Source: a virus. From it: a stretch of 64,000 nucleotides of DNA. The first letter of the stretch is position 1; each line of letters starts with the position of its first letter. Where the stretch lies: positions 1-64,000 of the IMG/VR virus record IMGVR_UViG_3300044630_002618; one strand, 5' to 3'. The notes below the pieces were generated by a model, which had not been told where the DNA came from, searched no databases, and saw only the letters and a list, made by a program, of their open reading frames with translations. Made by a program: the position numbers and the translations under genes. Below, piece after piece: positions 14,777-22,113 of this stretch.

Positions 14777-15369
14777 CAGGACACCGTGCTGATCGTCATG
14801 TCCTCTAGAACAGTTGCAACACGATCACCGTAGCGCCGAACAAATTCGGTTGGGGACAGGCATGTTGTAATGATTGTTTTACGAAGGTCCTCATTGCGTC
14901 GGCGCAATAAACTCCCGATTTCATGTTGTGAGAATTCAGTTGATCGTTCATCCCCAACTGCATCAAGCACGACAATGTCAAAAACACCCTTGAGGTACTT
15001 GACGATGTGTGGCATGGAGTACATCTCGGGAAGTTCGTTATCGTTGTCAAACTGGTCCTTGAGCATCTCAACATAGCGATCTGCCGTAATGAACCGACCT
15101 GAAGCAGATTTGTTTGTGAGGATGTCCCGCAAGATAGATACTGCGATTGGGGTCTTGCCAGCACCGCTTGGTCCATGCAAAAACAAACCGTTGGATTCAC
15201 CGCTGATGAACTTAGCGATGGCGTTAAAGGTCTTGTCTGAAATCAGAGATTCTTCGTACTGGGCGTCTTTCCAACGCGGTGGGAAGTTGGCCCATGCAAG
15301 TCGCTCCTCAAGAGGTCGGTTCTGCCACCATCGTGCTGATTTCCATTCGGTCGGCGGTGCTGAGGTCAT
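14776..15369 (-). CDS. DnaC/DnaA-like helicase-loader ATPase, 197 aa
   Basis: Walker A GPSGAGKT (66-73) and Walker B VVLDAVGDE, then an arginine-rich RYGDRV near the end fit the AAA+ loader family (DnaC/IstB type). The N-terminal 50 residues, with Trp and Arg, would contact the helicase. Position between the initiator and the DnaB-like helicase agrees. It is somewhat shorter than E. coli DnaC (245). The start overlaps the initiator stop (ATGA). Confidence 0.85.
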   Translation of the reverse strand: MTSAPPTEWKSARWWQNRPLEERLAWANFPPRWKDAQYEESLISDKTFNAIAKFISGESNGLFLHGPSGAGKTPIAVSILRDILTNKSASGRFITADRYVEMLKDQFDNDNELPEMYSMPHIVKYLKGVFDIVVLDAVGDERSTEFSQHEIGSLLRRRNEDLRKTIITTCLSPTEFVRRYGDRVATVLEDMTISTVS

Positions 15370-16616
15370 GTTGTGGTTCTCCTTGTGAGTTGATAATTAA
15401 CTACGGCTTGCTTGAGTGATGGTGCTAACTCACGCAAGTTTTTGCGGGCAAGAATATCTTCGGGGATGGCAATCCCTGCGTCGGTCAAGATACTACGCAC
15501 AGGAGCCAGTTCGTTGTCAAGCACTGTCGTGCAGTTTGTGATGAGGAAGGATGCTGACTGGATTAAAGTATCAAAAAACGAGATGTCTTCAAATGCCACT
15601 TCTGCGATACCCACCAGCAACTCGGGGTATCTGTACGCGACATCCATCCCTCGCCTCCAAATAATCTTTTGCATTTTTTGATTAATGTCTTCGTCCCATG
15701 GGAGATCGGAGCCATGCTGAAAATCGTCGGATACCCACCCCAGTATCGGGGAGTTCTGCGAGACCCCCGTCATTTTGGACATCATCCCTGTTTGGACTTC
15801 TCGGGAACAAAAGACTCGCCATGGCGCTGGGGATTCAATGTTCCGTGATAGGGCAAAGAATTCCTCGGTCATCTTGGTCAGGTCGGGGACCTTGACCCCA
15901 GCATTGATTAGGCGCTTGATCTGAGCGCGGAATGCTGGGCGCTCACCCGTGGGGGTTATCTTCCCACCAACCCTGCGGGCGGTGAGTTCAAAATGGTCTA
16001 GGACTTGTGAGACTTCACTGGTGGTTTTCTTCAGGGCGATGGTCTCATCCCATGGTCGGTCGTTGTCAGGGTCAGCACCAAAAGTGGGCATAGGTTCTCC
16101 TTGTTGTTTTTTCGGGCGAAGCCCACAAAGGAAAATGTCGTTAGACATTTTCCTTTGTACTATATCTAAAGTACTATCTATAGAGACGCGTTCCCCCTGG
16201 TCACAGCCTCGTGGGGGGTTCACTGGTGACCCCCCTGGTAGGTCACTGGTGACCCCCCCTTTGGGGGTAGGCAGGTCACTGGTGACCCCACCTTTGCGTA
16301 GGGCTAGGTCACTGGTGAACCCCCCTTTGGGCTTGCGGTAATTGACAATTATGCTCTTCCCACGGTTCGCTGAAAGTATGGTTGATGTTACTACTTTGTG
16401 TAACTCTAACCACTTAATTGATCGTTTAACCGTAGAAGGTGACAGTCCTGAGATTCCTGAGATGTCGTCAATTGTCATAATCGGATTGCCGTCAAAGGGT
16501 GTCAAGCGGATGATGCACATGAGGATATGGGAGTGGGTCGGATTGCCCTTTTTGGTGATCAAATCAATCGCCCATATTGGGACCGCGGCAAACGGTCCGT
16601 TAAGTTTTCTAGACAT
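15366..16616 (-). CDS. Replication initiator with winged-helix N-terminus and embedded iterons, 416 aa
   Basis: Residues 1-90 read like a helix-turn-helix domain (ILMCIIRLT ... MTIDDISGISGLSPSTVKRS-IKWLELHKVV), the type found in phage and plasmid initiators. Residues ~95-130 are an 11-residue repeat (KGGVTSDL-) that is the translation of DNA iterons. The C-terminal 240 residues start after a good internal ribosome site and probably form the partner-binding domain. It is the first gene of the replication operon, read from GAGGAG-ACC-ATG. A second product from the internal ATG at 16091 is possible. Confidence 0.75.
   Translation of the reverse strand: MSRKLNGPFAAVPIWAIDLITKKGNPTHSHILMCIIRLTPFDGNPIMTIDDISGISGLSPSTVKRSIKWLELHKVVTSTILSANRGKSIIVNYRKPKGGFTSDLALRKGGVTSDLPTPKGGVTSDLPGGSPVNPPRGCDQGERVSIDSTLDIVQRKMSNDIFLCGLRPKKQQGEPMPTFGADPDNDRPWDETIALKKTTSEVSQVLDHFELTARRVGGKITPTGERPAFRAQIKRLINAGVKVPDLTKMTEEFFALSRNIESPAPWRVFCSREVQTGMMSKMTGVSQNSPILGWVSDDFQHGSDLPWDEDINQKMQKIIWRRGMDVAYRYPELLVGIAEVAFEDISFFDTLIQSASFLITNCTTVLDNELAPVRSILTDAGIAIPEDILARKNLRELAPSLKQAVVNYQLTRRTTT
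16125..16158. other. Perfect 15-bp hairpin beside iterons (origin element)
   Basis: ACAAAGGAAAATGTC and its exact complement are separated by a GTTA loop. No T-tract follows on either strand, so it is not a simple terminator. It lies inside the initiator gene next to an AT-rich stretch (16157-16186) with a repeated AGTACTAT element and the iterons, which is the order expected for a lambda-like origin. Primase or initiator recognition is an inference. Confidence 0.6.
16219..16331. repeat. Four iterons GGTCACTGGTGACC within initiator gene (putative origin)
   Basis: Copies begin near 16219, 16241, 16274 and 16307; the last three are spaced exactly 33 bp. Each has the inverted repeat GGTCAC-TG-GTGACC followed by a C-run and TTT, with minor changes in copies 1 and 4. 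Binding-site arrays inside the initiator's own gene are the layout of the lambda origin, so this is a strong candidate replication origin for this phage. Confidence 0.7.
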
Positions 16617-16824
16617 GGTGGCTCCTCGTGGTGTCGGAAAGCATACACAAGAAAAGGGGGAGAAGGTGTTGCGTACACTGATTTCTTTCTGTATGATCTA
16701 AACACCGAGTTGGTGGTTCTCCTCGGGTGTCGCTGATCTCCTTGCTCAGCGTGGTGGTTATGGATGGGGCGCTATAGTGTAGAGTTATGCTATAAGCGCC
16801 CCATTCCATACAAGGAGTCCACAC
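16617..16824. promoter_or_regulatory. Divergent control region with inverted repeat
   Basis: This 208-base gap drives the initiator operon leftward and the Dps operon rightward. For the minus strand an extended -10-like TGTGTATGCT lies at 16649-16640. For the plus strand a TATAGT lies at 16773-16778, inside an inverted repeat GGGGCGCT-ATAG ... CTAT-AAGCGCCCC (16766-16802, one bulged base) directly before the AAGGAG of dps. The repeat could be an operator or a 5' leader hairpin. No confident -35 boxes are seen. Confidence 0.45.
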
Positions 16825-17268
16825 ATGGCGACAGCCCCAGCCCTTACCAAATCCCTCAAAACCCTATTATCTGACACCGTCACTTTCTACTTCATGGCGC
16901 ACGGATTTCACTGGAATGTTGAGGGTTCTGACTTCAGCCAGTACCACGGTCTCTTCGCAGAAATCTATGAAGATGCCTACACAATGATTGACCCAGTCGC
17001 TGAGAACATCCGCAAACTGGATGATTACGCACCGTTCAATCTTCAGAAGTTTATTGATCTTCGGACACTTGAATTCAAAGAAGTAAGTCCGAATCCTAAG
17101 GCAATGTCAACGGCATTGTTGAAGGCTAACGAGGCACTGATCACTCAGTTAAATGCCTCATTCAAAGAAGCAACCAAAGCCGACCAGCAGGGTATTGCAA
17201 ACTTCTTATCCGAGAGGGTTGACAGTCAAATGAAATGGTCATGGCAACTACGAGCATCGGTTAAGTGA
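16825..17268 (+). CDS. dps: Dps-type ferritin-like DNA-protection protein, 147 aa
   Basis: The conserved ferroxidase stretch is present: HGFHWNVEGSDFSQYH followed by F-E-Y-D spacing and a VAE(N) segment, which together form the inter-subunit iron site of Dps. Dps dodecamers oxidise and store iron and shield DNA from peroxide. The start has a clear AAGGAG. It is the first gene of a plus-strand island. The Lys-rich N-terminal tail used for DNA binding in E. coli is short here, so iron detoxification may be the main role. Confidence 0.85.
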   Translation: MATAPALTKSLKTLLSDTVTFYFMAHGFHWNVEGSDFSQYHGLFAEIYEDAYTMIDPVAENIRKLDDYAPFNLQKFIDLRTLEFKEVSPNPKAMSTALLKANEALITQLNASFKEATKADQQGIANFLSERVDSQMKWSWQLRASVK

Positions 17269-17278
17269 GGTAACCATC

Positions 17279-17569
17279 ATGGTTGAAAAGAATAAATACA
17301 CACGCAGTGGAGAAACCTTCTCGGGTTATAACAAGCCGAAGGCGACACCTGATCATCCCACCAAATCACATGCGGTTCTTGCAAAACAAGGAGAGACCGT
17401 CAAGTTGATTAGGTTTGGTGAACAGGGCGCCGAGACAGCAGGTAAGCCCAAAGAGGGAGAGTCTGAGCGCATGAAGGATAAGCGCGCATCGTTTAAGGCT
17501 CGCCACGGTAAAAATATTGCTAAGGGTAAGATGAGCGCGGCTTATTGGGCCGACAAGGTGAAATGGTAA
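17279..17569 (+). CDS. Conserved small basic phage protein, 96 aa
   Basis: The pattern SGYNKPKATPDHPTKSHAV, AKQGETVKLIRFGEQG and the basic ending KARHGKNIAKGKMSAAYWADKVKW matches, from memory, a conserved hypothetical protein of T4-like cyanophages and other marine myoviruses. It has two parts: a beta-like first half and a basic second half. It lies 11 bases after dps and is coupled to the next gene by TAATG. Function is unknown; DNA or RNA contact is possible from its charge. Confidence 0.7.
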   Translation: MVEKNKYTRSGETFSGYNKPKATPDHPTKSHAVLAKQGETVKLIRFGEQGAETAGKPKEGESERMKDKRASFKARHGKNIAKGKMSAAYWADKVKW

Positions 17570-17832
17570 TGGCTCCCCGTAAAACAGAAAACCCAAAGAG
17601 AACAGCAAAGTATTACCGAGATCATCCTGAGGCTCGGGAGAAGAAGGCTGAAACAGATAAGAAATTTAACGCTAAGCCCGAACAGAAAGAGAAGCGCCGC
17701 GAACTCTCAGAAGAGCGTCGTAAGCGTGGCATCATGGGTAAGGGTGGAGATGATCTGTCCCATACCAAAGATGGTAAATTAGTTAAGGAAGACCCATCCA
17801 AGAACCGCGCCCGTAACCGAGGAAAGAAGTAA
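17569..17832 (+). CDS. Conserved small basic phage protein, 87 aa
   Basis: The start is the ATG overlapping the upstream TAA (TAATG); a longer frame upstream reads through the previous gene and is rejected. The sequence RTAKYYRDHPEAREKKAETD followed by KFNAKPEQKEKRREL is highly charged and helical, and ends in SKNRARNRGKK. It resembles conserved T4-like cyanophage proteins of unknown function. It is probably a nucleic-acid-associated protein. Confidence 0.7.
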   Translation: MAPRKTENPKRTAKYYRDHPEAREKKAETDKKFNAKPEQKEKRRELSEERRKRGIMGKGGDDLSHTKDGKLVKEDPSKNRARNRGKK

Positions 17833-17834
17833 TC

Positions 17835-18005
17835 ATGGCTGAGAAGAAAAAGAAAGTTTGGGAAACTAAAGACCCAACTAAGTCTGATAAGAAACTAACC
17901 CCCGATCAGAAGGCTAAGGCAAAAGCCGCCGCCAAAGCCGCAGGCCGGCCTTACCCTAATCTTGTTGACAATATGAATGCATCTAAGAAAAAAAGTGGTA
18001 AGTAG
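17835..18005 (+). CDS. Small Lys/Ala-rich conserved phage protein, 56 aa
   Basis: The frame begins MAEKKKKVWETKDPTKSDKK, runs through an Ala/Lys helix and a GRPYPNLVDNM motif and ends with KKKSGK. The G-R-P after a basic helix is AT-hook-like but lacks the flanking arrangement. Its stop TAG overlaps the GTG start of the next gene. Similar small proteins ending in PYPNLVDNM are found in other phages as I recall. Role unknown. Confidence 0.65.
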   Translation: MAEKKKKVWETKDPTKSDKKLTPDQKAKAKAAAKAAGRPYPNLVDNMNASKKKSGK

Positions 18006-18637
18006 TGCCCGAATTAAATGCAAACATTCCTGTTATTGAATGTTTTGTCCGTGGTAATTATTTGCGCGATCAGCGTGATAGCCATGATCTCAAGTTTCCA
18101 TGCATGATCTTTGGGGTAACTTCAATACAAGGAAGAAGCCCACTGTTTCATTTTCTTATGGAAGATGGTGGCGTGTGGTGGCGTATGCCAATTTCAGCCT
18201 TTTGTTCTCGTGAAGATTCTCCTGAGGTTGATATTCACGAACTTGTCCTTTGGAACTCTTTTTCGGCAAACATTGCTGTCACTGAATTTCAGGCTATGCG
18301 AAATATGCGTATGACATATGTTGCCCGTTCAGGAGAATTTGTCAACGGCAAATACCTTTTCACGCTTGATTGGCACTCTCCAGACGACAATGTGCTTAAC
18401 GGTGGTTTTTCTTTGAACCCTGGTCAGCACAAATGTGGTCATGTCATTGAAAGAGATGATGGCAACTTTGCAATCCAACCAAACAACAGAGTGCGTTTGT
18501 TTGACCCGTCATTTACCACTAAAACTGGCACCCTTATTGAGCGTCTTGTGAATACAAGAAAATGGGATACCGAAGATGCTCACAAGTGGGTAACTTCTGA
18601 TGATGACCGCTACGAATACGAAGTTAAAAAGAAGTAG
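18005..18637 (+). CDS. Conserved phage protein, 210 aa, GTG start
   Basis: The start is the GTG that overlaps the upstream TAG. The core segments PVIECFVRGNYLRDQ, HFLMEDGGVWWRMPISAFC, LFTLDWHSPDD and HKCGHVIERDDGNFAIQPNNRVRLFDPSF resemble a conserved hypothetical of T4-like cyanophages. The fold looks beta-rich and soluble. No catalytic motif is obvious. It ends just before the intrinsic terminator that closes the plus-strand island. Confidence 0.75.
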   Translation: MPELNANIPVIECFVRGNYLRDQRDSHDLKFPCMIFGVTSIQGRSPLFHFLMEDGGVWWRMPISAFCSREDSPEVDIHELVLWNSFSANIAVTEFQAMRNMRMTYVARSGEFVNGKYLFTLDWHSPDDNVLNGGFSLNPGQHKCGHVIERDDGNFAIQPNNRVRLFDPSFTTKTGTLIERLVNTRKWDTEDAHKWVTSDDDRYEYEVKKK

Positions 18638-18643
18638 ATAACA

Positions 18644-18667
18644 AAACACCCCCGTTAGGGGGTGTTT
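18644..18667. terminator. Intrinsic terminator between convergent genes
   Basis: A ten-pair stem AAACACCCCC-GTTA-GGGGGTGTTT with a four-base loop lies between the end of the plus-strand island and the minus-strand gene at 18707. T-rich bases follow on both strands (CTTATT on plus, TGTTATCT on minus), so it can act in both directions. Confidence 0.85.
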
Positions 18668-18706
18668 CTTATTGTGGCTACATTTGGATGTAACTGTGGC
18701 TACATT

Positions 18707-19585
18707 TTAAAATGAATGTACATTGTCATCTTCTGGTGCAATCATTTGTAGAGCGCCCAATATTTGTTCAACATGGGGAATATTTTCACTAGAAAACATG
18801 TAATGCGCCAATTCATACTCAGACCTGTGCACGGTGACCTTCAAAGCAGTTACTGGCAGTTTAGTTACTGGCTCAACCAAACCAATGTCATCAAGACCAT
18901 TCAGCAGGATGCCAATGAGTTGTTCCTTGGTCGTAGTCTTTTCAATTTCAATACCAAGCAACTTAGCCTGACGGCGCAATGCAGAAATTGGTTGCATACG
19001 CAATTCTTCTTCAGTAAATGCCTCCGGTCTATATTCCTCAGCAATTTGTTTCTCTTTAATTTCATTAAGGACTTTCTCAAGTGCTTCTTCTCGGTCCGTT
19101 TTAACTGCGGGCACTTCGGGCACTTCGGGCACTTCGGGCACTTCGGGCACTTCTTTAATTTCCTGCACATCAACGACATCAATTGGCGCAAGTGCATTTG
19201 TGAGGTCAAGTAGACGGATACCAATGGCGTGAGCCTTCAGCAATGTGTCTTCAGTTTCAGGAGCGTCATCCCACAAAACGAGTAATGACTTTTCACCCGC
19301 TAGGCGTTGGACATAATTGAGTACGGCTGAGTTTGCATCTTCAGTATCTTCCCAATCTTTGGCATCTTTTAAGACTGAGCGCGGAATGCGGTTACCGACC
19401 ATGATGTACTCATGACCGAAGTCAATGATTGCGGTGTAGACGCGGTCAAGACTTTCGTCAGGCTTACCGCCATACCATGGCAGGACAAAGATACTGTCAT
19501 TGACCAGTTCGGACAATGAGTCTTCAATGATGTTGAGGCTGGCGTTACCTTTTCCGATAACACCAATAACTTTCTTGGTGGGCAT
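18707..19585 (-). CDS. Rossmann-like protein with EVP repeat, 292 aa
   Basis: The N-terminal ~150 residues (MPTKKVIGVIGKGNAS ... SIFVLPWYGGKPDESLDRV) resemble an alpha/beta nucleotide- or sugar-type fold of a kind conserved in large actinophages. Residues ~147-158 are a proline-rich EVPEVPEVPEVP linker encoded by 9-bp DNA repeats. A helical C-terminal part (LRRQAKLLGIEI ... TKEQLIGIL) looks like a SAP- or Rho-N-like helix pair. It lies at the end of the tail operon. No enzyme activity can be assigned. Confidence 0.65.
   Translation of the reverse strand: MPTKKVIGVIGKGNASLNIIEDSLSELVNDSIFVLPWYGGKPDESLDRVYTAIIDFGHEYIMVGNRIPRSVLKDAKDWEDTEDANSAVLNYVQRLAGEKSLLVLWDDAPETEDTLLKAHAIGIRLLDLTNALAPIDVVDVQEIKEVPEVPEVPEVPEVPAVKTDREEALEKVLNEIKEKQIAEEYRPEAFTEEELRMQPISALRRQAKLLGIEIEKTTTKEQLIGILLNGLDDIGLVEPVTKLPVTALKVTVHRSEYELAHYMFSSENIPHVEQILGALQMIAPEDDNVHSF
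19111..19153. repeat. Tandem 9-bp repeat (GCACTTCGG)4+
   Basis: Four exact copies and a partial fifth of GCACTTCGG sit within the 292-residue protein gene and encode the Glu-Val-Pro linker. The repeat is in frame, so length changes by slippage would keep the gene intact. Confidence 0.9.
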
Positions 19586-19594
19586 GTTGTTCTC

Positions 19595-19849
19595 CTATTG
19601 GAAGGACTGGCGTATTGATGAGTCACCTACGAGAGTGATCAATCGCAACACCGAGTGAGTGGCACTGGCAATTGTAGCCATAGCCAACCCACTAAACACA
19701 ACATCCTCGGAAGATATAAAGACGGAAATAATGATTCCCAGAATTGCCCCAGACAAAACAATGACCCAACCATTAAGTTTCTTTGGCAAGGCACTTGTAA
19801 TGATATGAATAACTTTATAAACGGCTAAGCCGCCTATTAGTAAGGTCAC
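19595..19849 (-). CDS. Small membrane protein, 84 aa, GTG start
   Basis: Two hydrophobic segments are clear (~1-20 and ~28-45: VIVLSGAILGIIISVFI), followed by an amphipathic third (GLAMATIASATHSVLRLITLV). It starts at a GTG that overlaps the stop of the baseplate gene (GTGA), with a GGAGA box upstream. Size and topology allow a holin or other small inner-membrane protein, but it is remote from the endolysin, so I leave it as an unassigned membrane protein. Confidence 0.6.
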   Translation of the reverse strand: MTLLIGGLAVYKVIHIITSALPKKLNGWVIVLSGAILGIIISVFISSEDVVFSGLAMATIASATHSVLRLITLVGDSSIRQSFQ

Positions 19850-22113
19850 AATGTTGTTTCTCCTGTGTATCCTGGGATTCGGTTAAATCTCAGGTTAGCA
19901 AGAGCATAGGTTGTTTCAGTTACGGGAACTATATGTTCAATCATTCTTTTGGTTGCCTCAACTACACGACGATAATCTGCTGTGTAGTACGAAAGATTAG
20001 TATGGGCAGAACTTGCACCCCAACGGTAATCGGATGCCCCAGCAGTTGCTGTACCACCAATCCATCCACCATTATCACTGTTACCATCAAAGTATTCACC
20101 AGGAGATGATGGTTCAAGCATTGGGCGACGAACAACTAGTGGTGATGTTGCTGTAGCCGTGGCAGTGATTTCTACATGGTACAAATATGAATTACTTGGG
20201 TACCAAGGGTAGTTATCAATAAACTCTAATTTCCACCATTTACGCTTTGAAGTACCTGAGATCGTTTTTTCAATATAAGGGGTTGTGGCTGATGCAAGGG
20301 TAATTAAACCATCCAAGTTCTTTACACTTACTTGAACAATATTATTGTTGTAATCATCAATTGATAAGAAGTAATCAGTACCACTATTAATTGGGGTGTA
20401 CTGCATACCAAAACTCGTGTTATTTACATCTGTGGATAATGTGACAGATGCCGAAAGACTTGGTGTTGCGGTAAATTGTTTAGTTCCGTTATCAACAGCG
20501 GATGTAACTGTACCAGAAGTAGTGCTTACTCTCCAATAAGCAGGTGTACTTGTTGCCTGTACTGTAGTACTTGGAGAGGCGACTGCGAATTGAGGATCAC
20601 GGAAAAGATTTAATCTACGCGAGTATACATCTATGTAATAAGGGTATTTATTTAAAGTTGTTACTCTATTAGGAATCAGATATAAAGTCCCAGTATCAGA
20701 TGACTGAGATGCAATCCAAATGTGCAGATACATATCTGTGGTACCTAACGAACCATCACCACATACACCAAGTTCTACGGGCCACTCAAAAACACTCGTA
20801 GAACCAGTCGTAGTGGTTTCAATAAAGTTAGGTAATGATGTAGAAGCACCCGTTATCGGAGCAAAAGTCACAGACGCTCCTGGAACCACAGATGCACCCA
20901 TCCAGCAACCTACAACACTTGCGCCCAAACCAGTGTATGTGGCACCAAAGTCCATGTATAAACGACTTGCTTGGCTTACACTTTGTACTTTTGCTTTCAA
21001 GCAAGCCATTTGAACACTGGCTCCGCTTGAATGGGTGATAGCCAAAGCCTTGGTCGTTTTGAACATATTGGAGTATGCATAAACACTCGCGGATGTCATG
21101 GTATGCGCCGAACTTTCCAGTAACCATTGGTTAGTAGCAGGTGCTACGGATGCAGAGGTAGTCACCGACGCCGAAGTCATAGCATGGTGAGTGCTGGTTA
21201 AAAGGTCAGGCTGGGTAGTGTTAATACGAGTGTTACATCCAGTAATAGCCGTAATGTATTCTTCCACACCAGTTAGTAGTCCCTCATTCTGGGTTAAGTA
21301 TGTAAAAGAAGAAATCAAATCACGAAGTTTTGCAGTACCTAAATCAGCCACAGTTAGAGGAAGACCAACCTCCACAGCCAGTTTTTCAATCATCTCACTG
21401 TTGGCAACAAACGGGTCTTTTTGTACCATCACATAATCAATGATTGTTTTAATAACATTAATTTCCCAACCAAAAACATCAAGCATTCGCTGTAGTGGTC
21501 CGGCTACCGTAAGTGCTTCAGGAAGGTCAGCCAGATAAGGGCTACCTAGGTTGGTTATGCCGATCTGCTCATCCTGAATTCGGTAGTGCAGGGGTATTCT
21601 TCGGAAAAGATTATCGGAGTAGCCATAATCCTTAGGTACAAGTACTTCAGTTGAGACAACTGGTTCATACCATGAGCGAGTTACAGTTGATTCATATTTT
21701 GAAAATAGTGTGTAATAAACCCATTTGCCACTAGGTAAGTTCGTATGCGTAAATGACGAAGCACTATTCTCTGCTTTTATTTCAATAAGTTCTATACCTT
21801 CAGCACGAGTTTGGGGAGGTCCAATAAGTGAATAGCACAACGATAGGCCAGTAATACTAGGTGTTTCACCTTTTGTTTCATTCAGTGCTGTTGTAATAAC
21901 CCATGATAGGTCAACCTGATCATAATCAGTTGGTGATGCTGACAAGGATGATGTAGACCCAGGAACACTTGTTGGTGTAGTGACATAACCATCACCTCGT
22001 AAGGCTGATGAGTTGTCAGCACCAATATTAGCGGAAGCGGCTTGAAGGAATGAACCAGTAGTGCTTGCCGCACTACCAACATTACTTTTTAGTGTAAAAG
22101 ATATACGGGCCAT
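19846..22113 (-). CDS. Baseplate wedge/tail protein, gpI-like with fibre domain, 755 aa
   Basis: Residues ~50-160 look like a fibronectin-III-type module. Residues ~170-300 (LFRRIPLHYRIQDEQIG ... LQRMLDVFGWEINVIKTI) resemble the P2 gpI/tail-protein-I domain that links baseplate to fibres. The remainder is beta-rich, Ser/Thr/Ala repeats (TSASV) and a carbohydrate-binding-like jelly roll, probably a distal fibre. It follows baseplate J with a TAATG overlap, as in other contractile phages where gpI comes after gpJ. Confidence 0.7.
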   Translation of the reverse strand: MARISFTLKSNVGSAASTTGSFLQAASANIGADNSSALRGDGYVTTPTSVPGSTSSLSASPTDYDQVDLSWVITTALNETKGETPSITGLSLCYSLIGPPQTRAEGIELIEIKAENSASSFTHTNLPSGKWVYYTLFSKYESTVTRSWYEPVVSTEVLVPKDYGYSDNLFRRIPLHYRIQDEQIGITNLGSPYLADLPEALTVAGPLQRMLDVFGWEINVIKTIIDYVMVQKDPFVANSEMIEKLAVEVGLPLTVADLGTAKLRDLISSFTYLTQNEGLLTGVEEYITAITGCNTRINTTQPDLLTSTHHAMTSASVTTSASVAPATNQWLLESSAHTMTSASVYAYSNMFKTTKALAITHSSGASVQMACLKAKVQSVSQASRLYMDFGATYTGLGASVVGCWMGASVVPGASVTFAPITGASTSLPNFIETTTTGSTSVFEWPVELGVCGDGSLGTTDMYLHIWIASQSSDTGTLYLIPNRVTTLNKYPYYIDVYSRRLNLFRDPQFAVASPSTTVQATSTPAYWRVSTTSGTVTSAVDNGTKQFTATPSLSASVTLSTDVNNTSFGMQYTPINSGTDYFLSIDDYNNNIVQVSVKNLDGLITLASATTPYIEKTISGTSKRKWWKLEFIDNYPWYPSNSYLYHVEITATATATSPLVVRRPMLEPSSPGEYFDGNSDNGGWIGGTATAGASDYRWGASSAHTNLSYYTADYRRVVEATKRMIEHIVPVTETTYALANLRFNRIPGYTGETTL

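Noticed and set aside
16125-16158. Hairpin considered as a transcription terminator
   Set aside because: No T-tract follows on either strand and the stem lies inside an open frame in the middle of an operon.
16219-16331. Repeat array considered as a CRISPR array
   Set aside because: Repeats are only about 21 bp with spacers of about 12 bp, are nearly palindromic and are inside a translated frame; there are no cas genes nearby.
18764-19213. Plus-strand frame of 149 aa with a GHFGHFGHF repeat
   Set aside because: The repeat is the complement of the GCACTTCGG array that codes for Glu-Val-Pro on the minus strand; the frame begins just beyond the terminator without a ribosome site.
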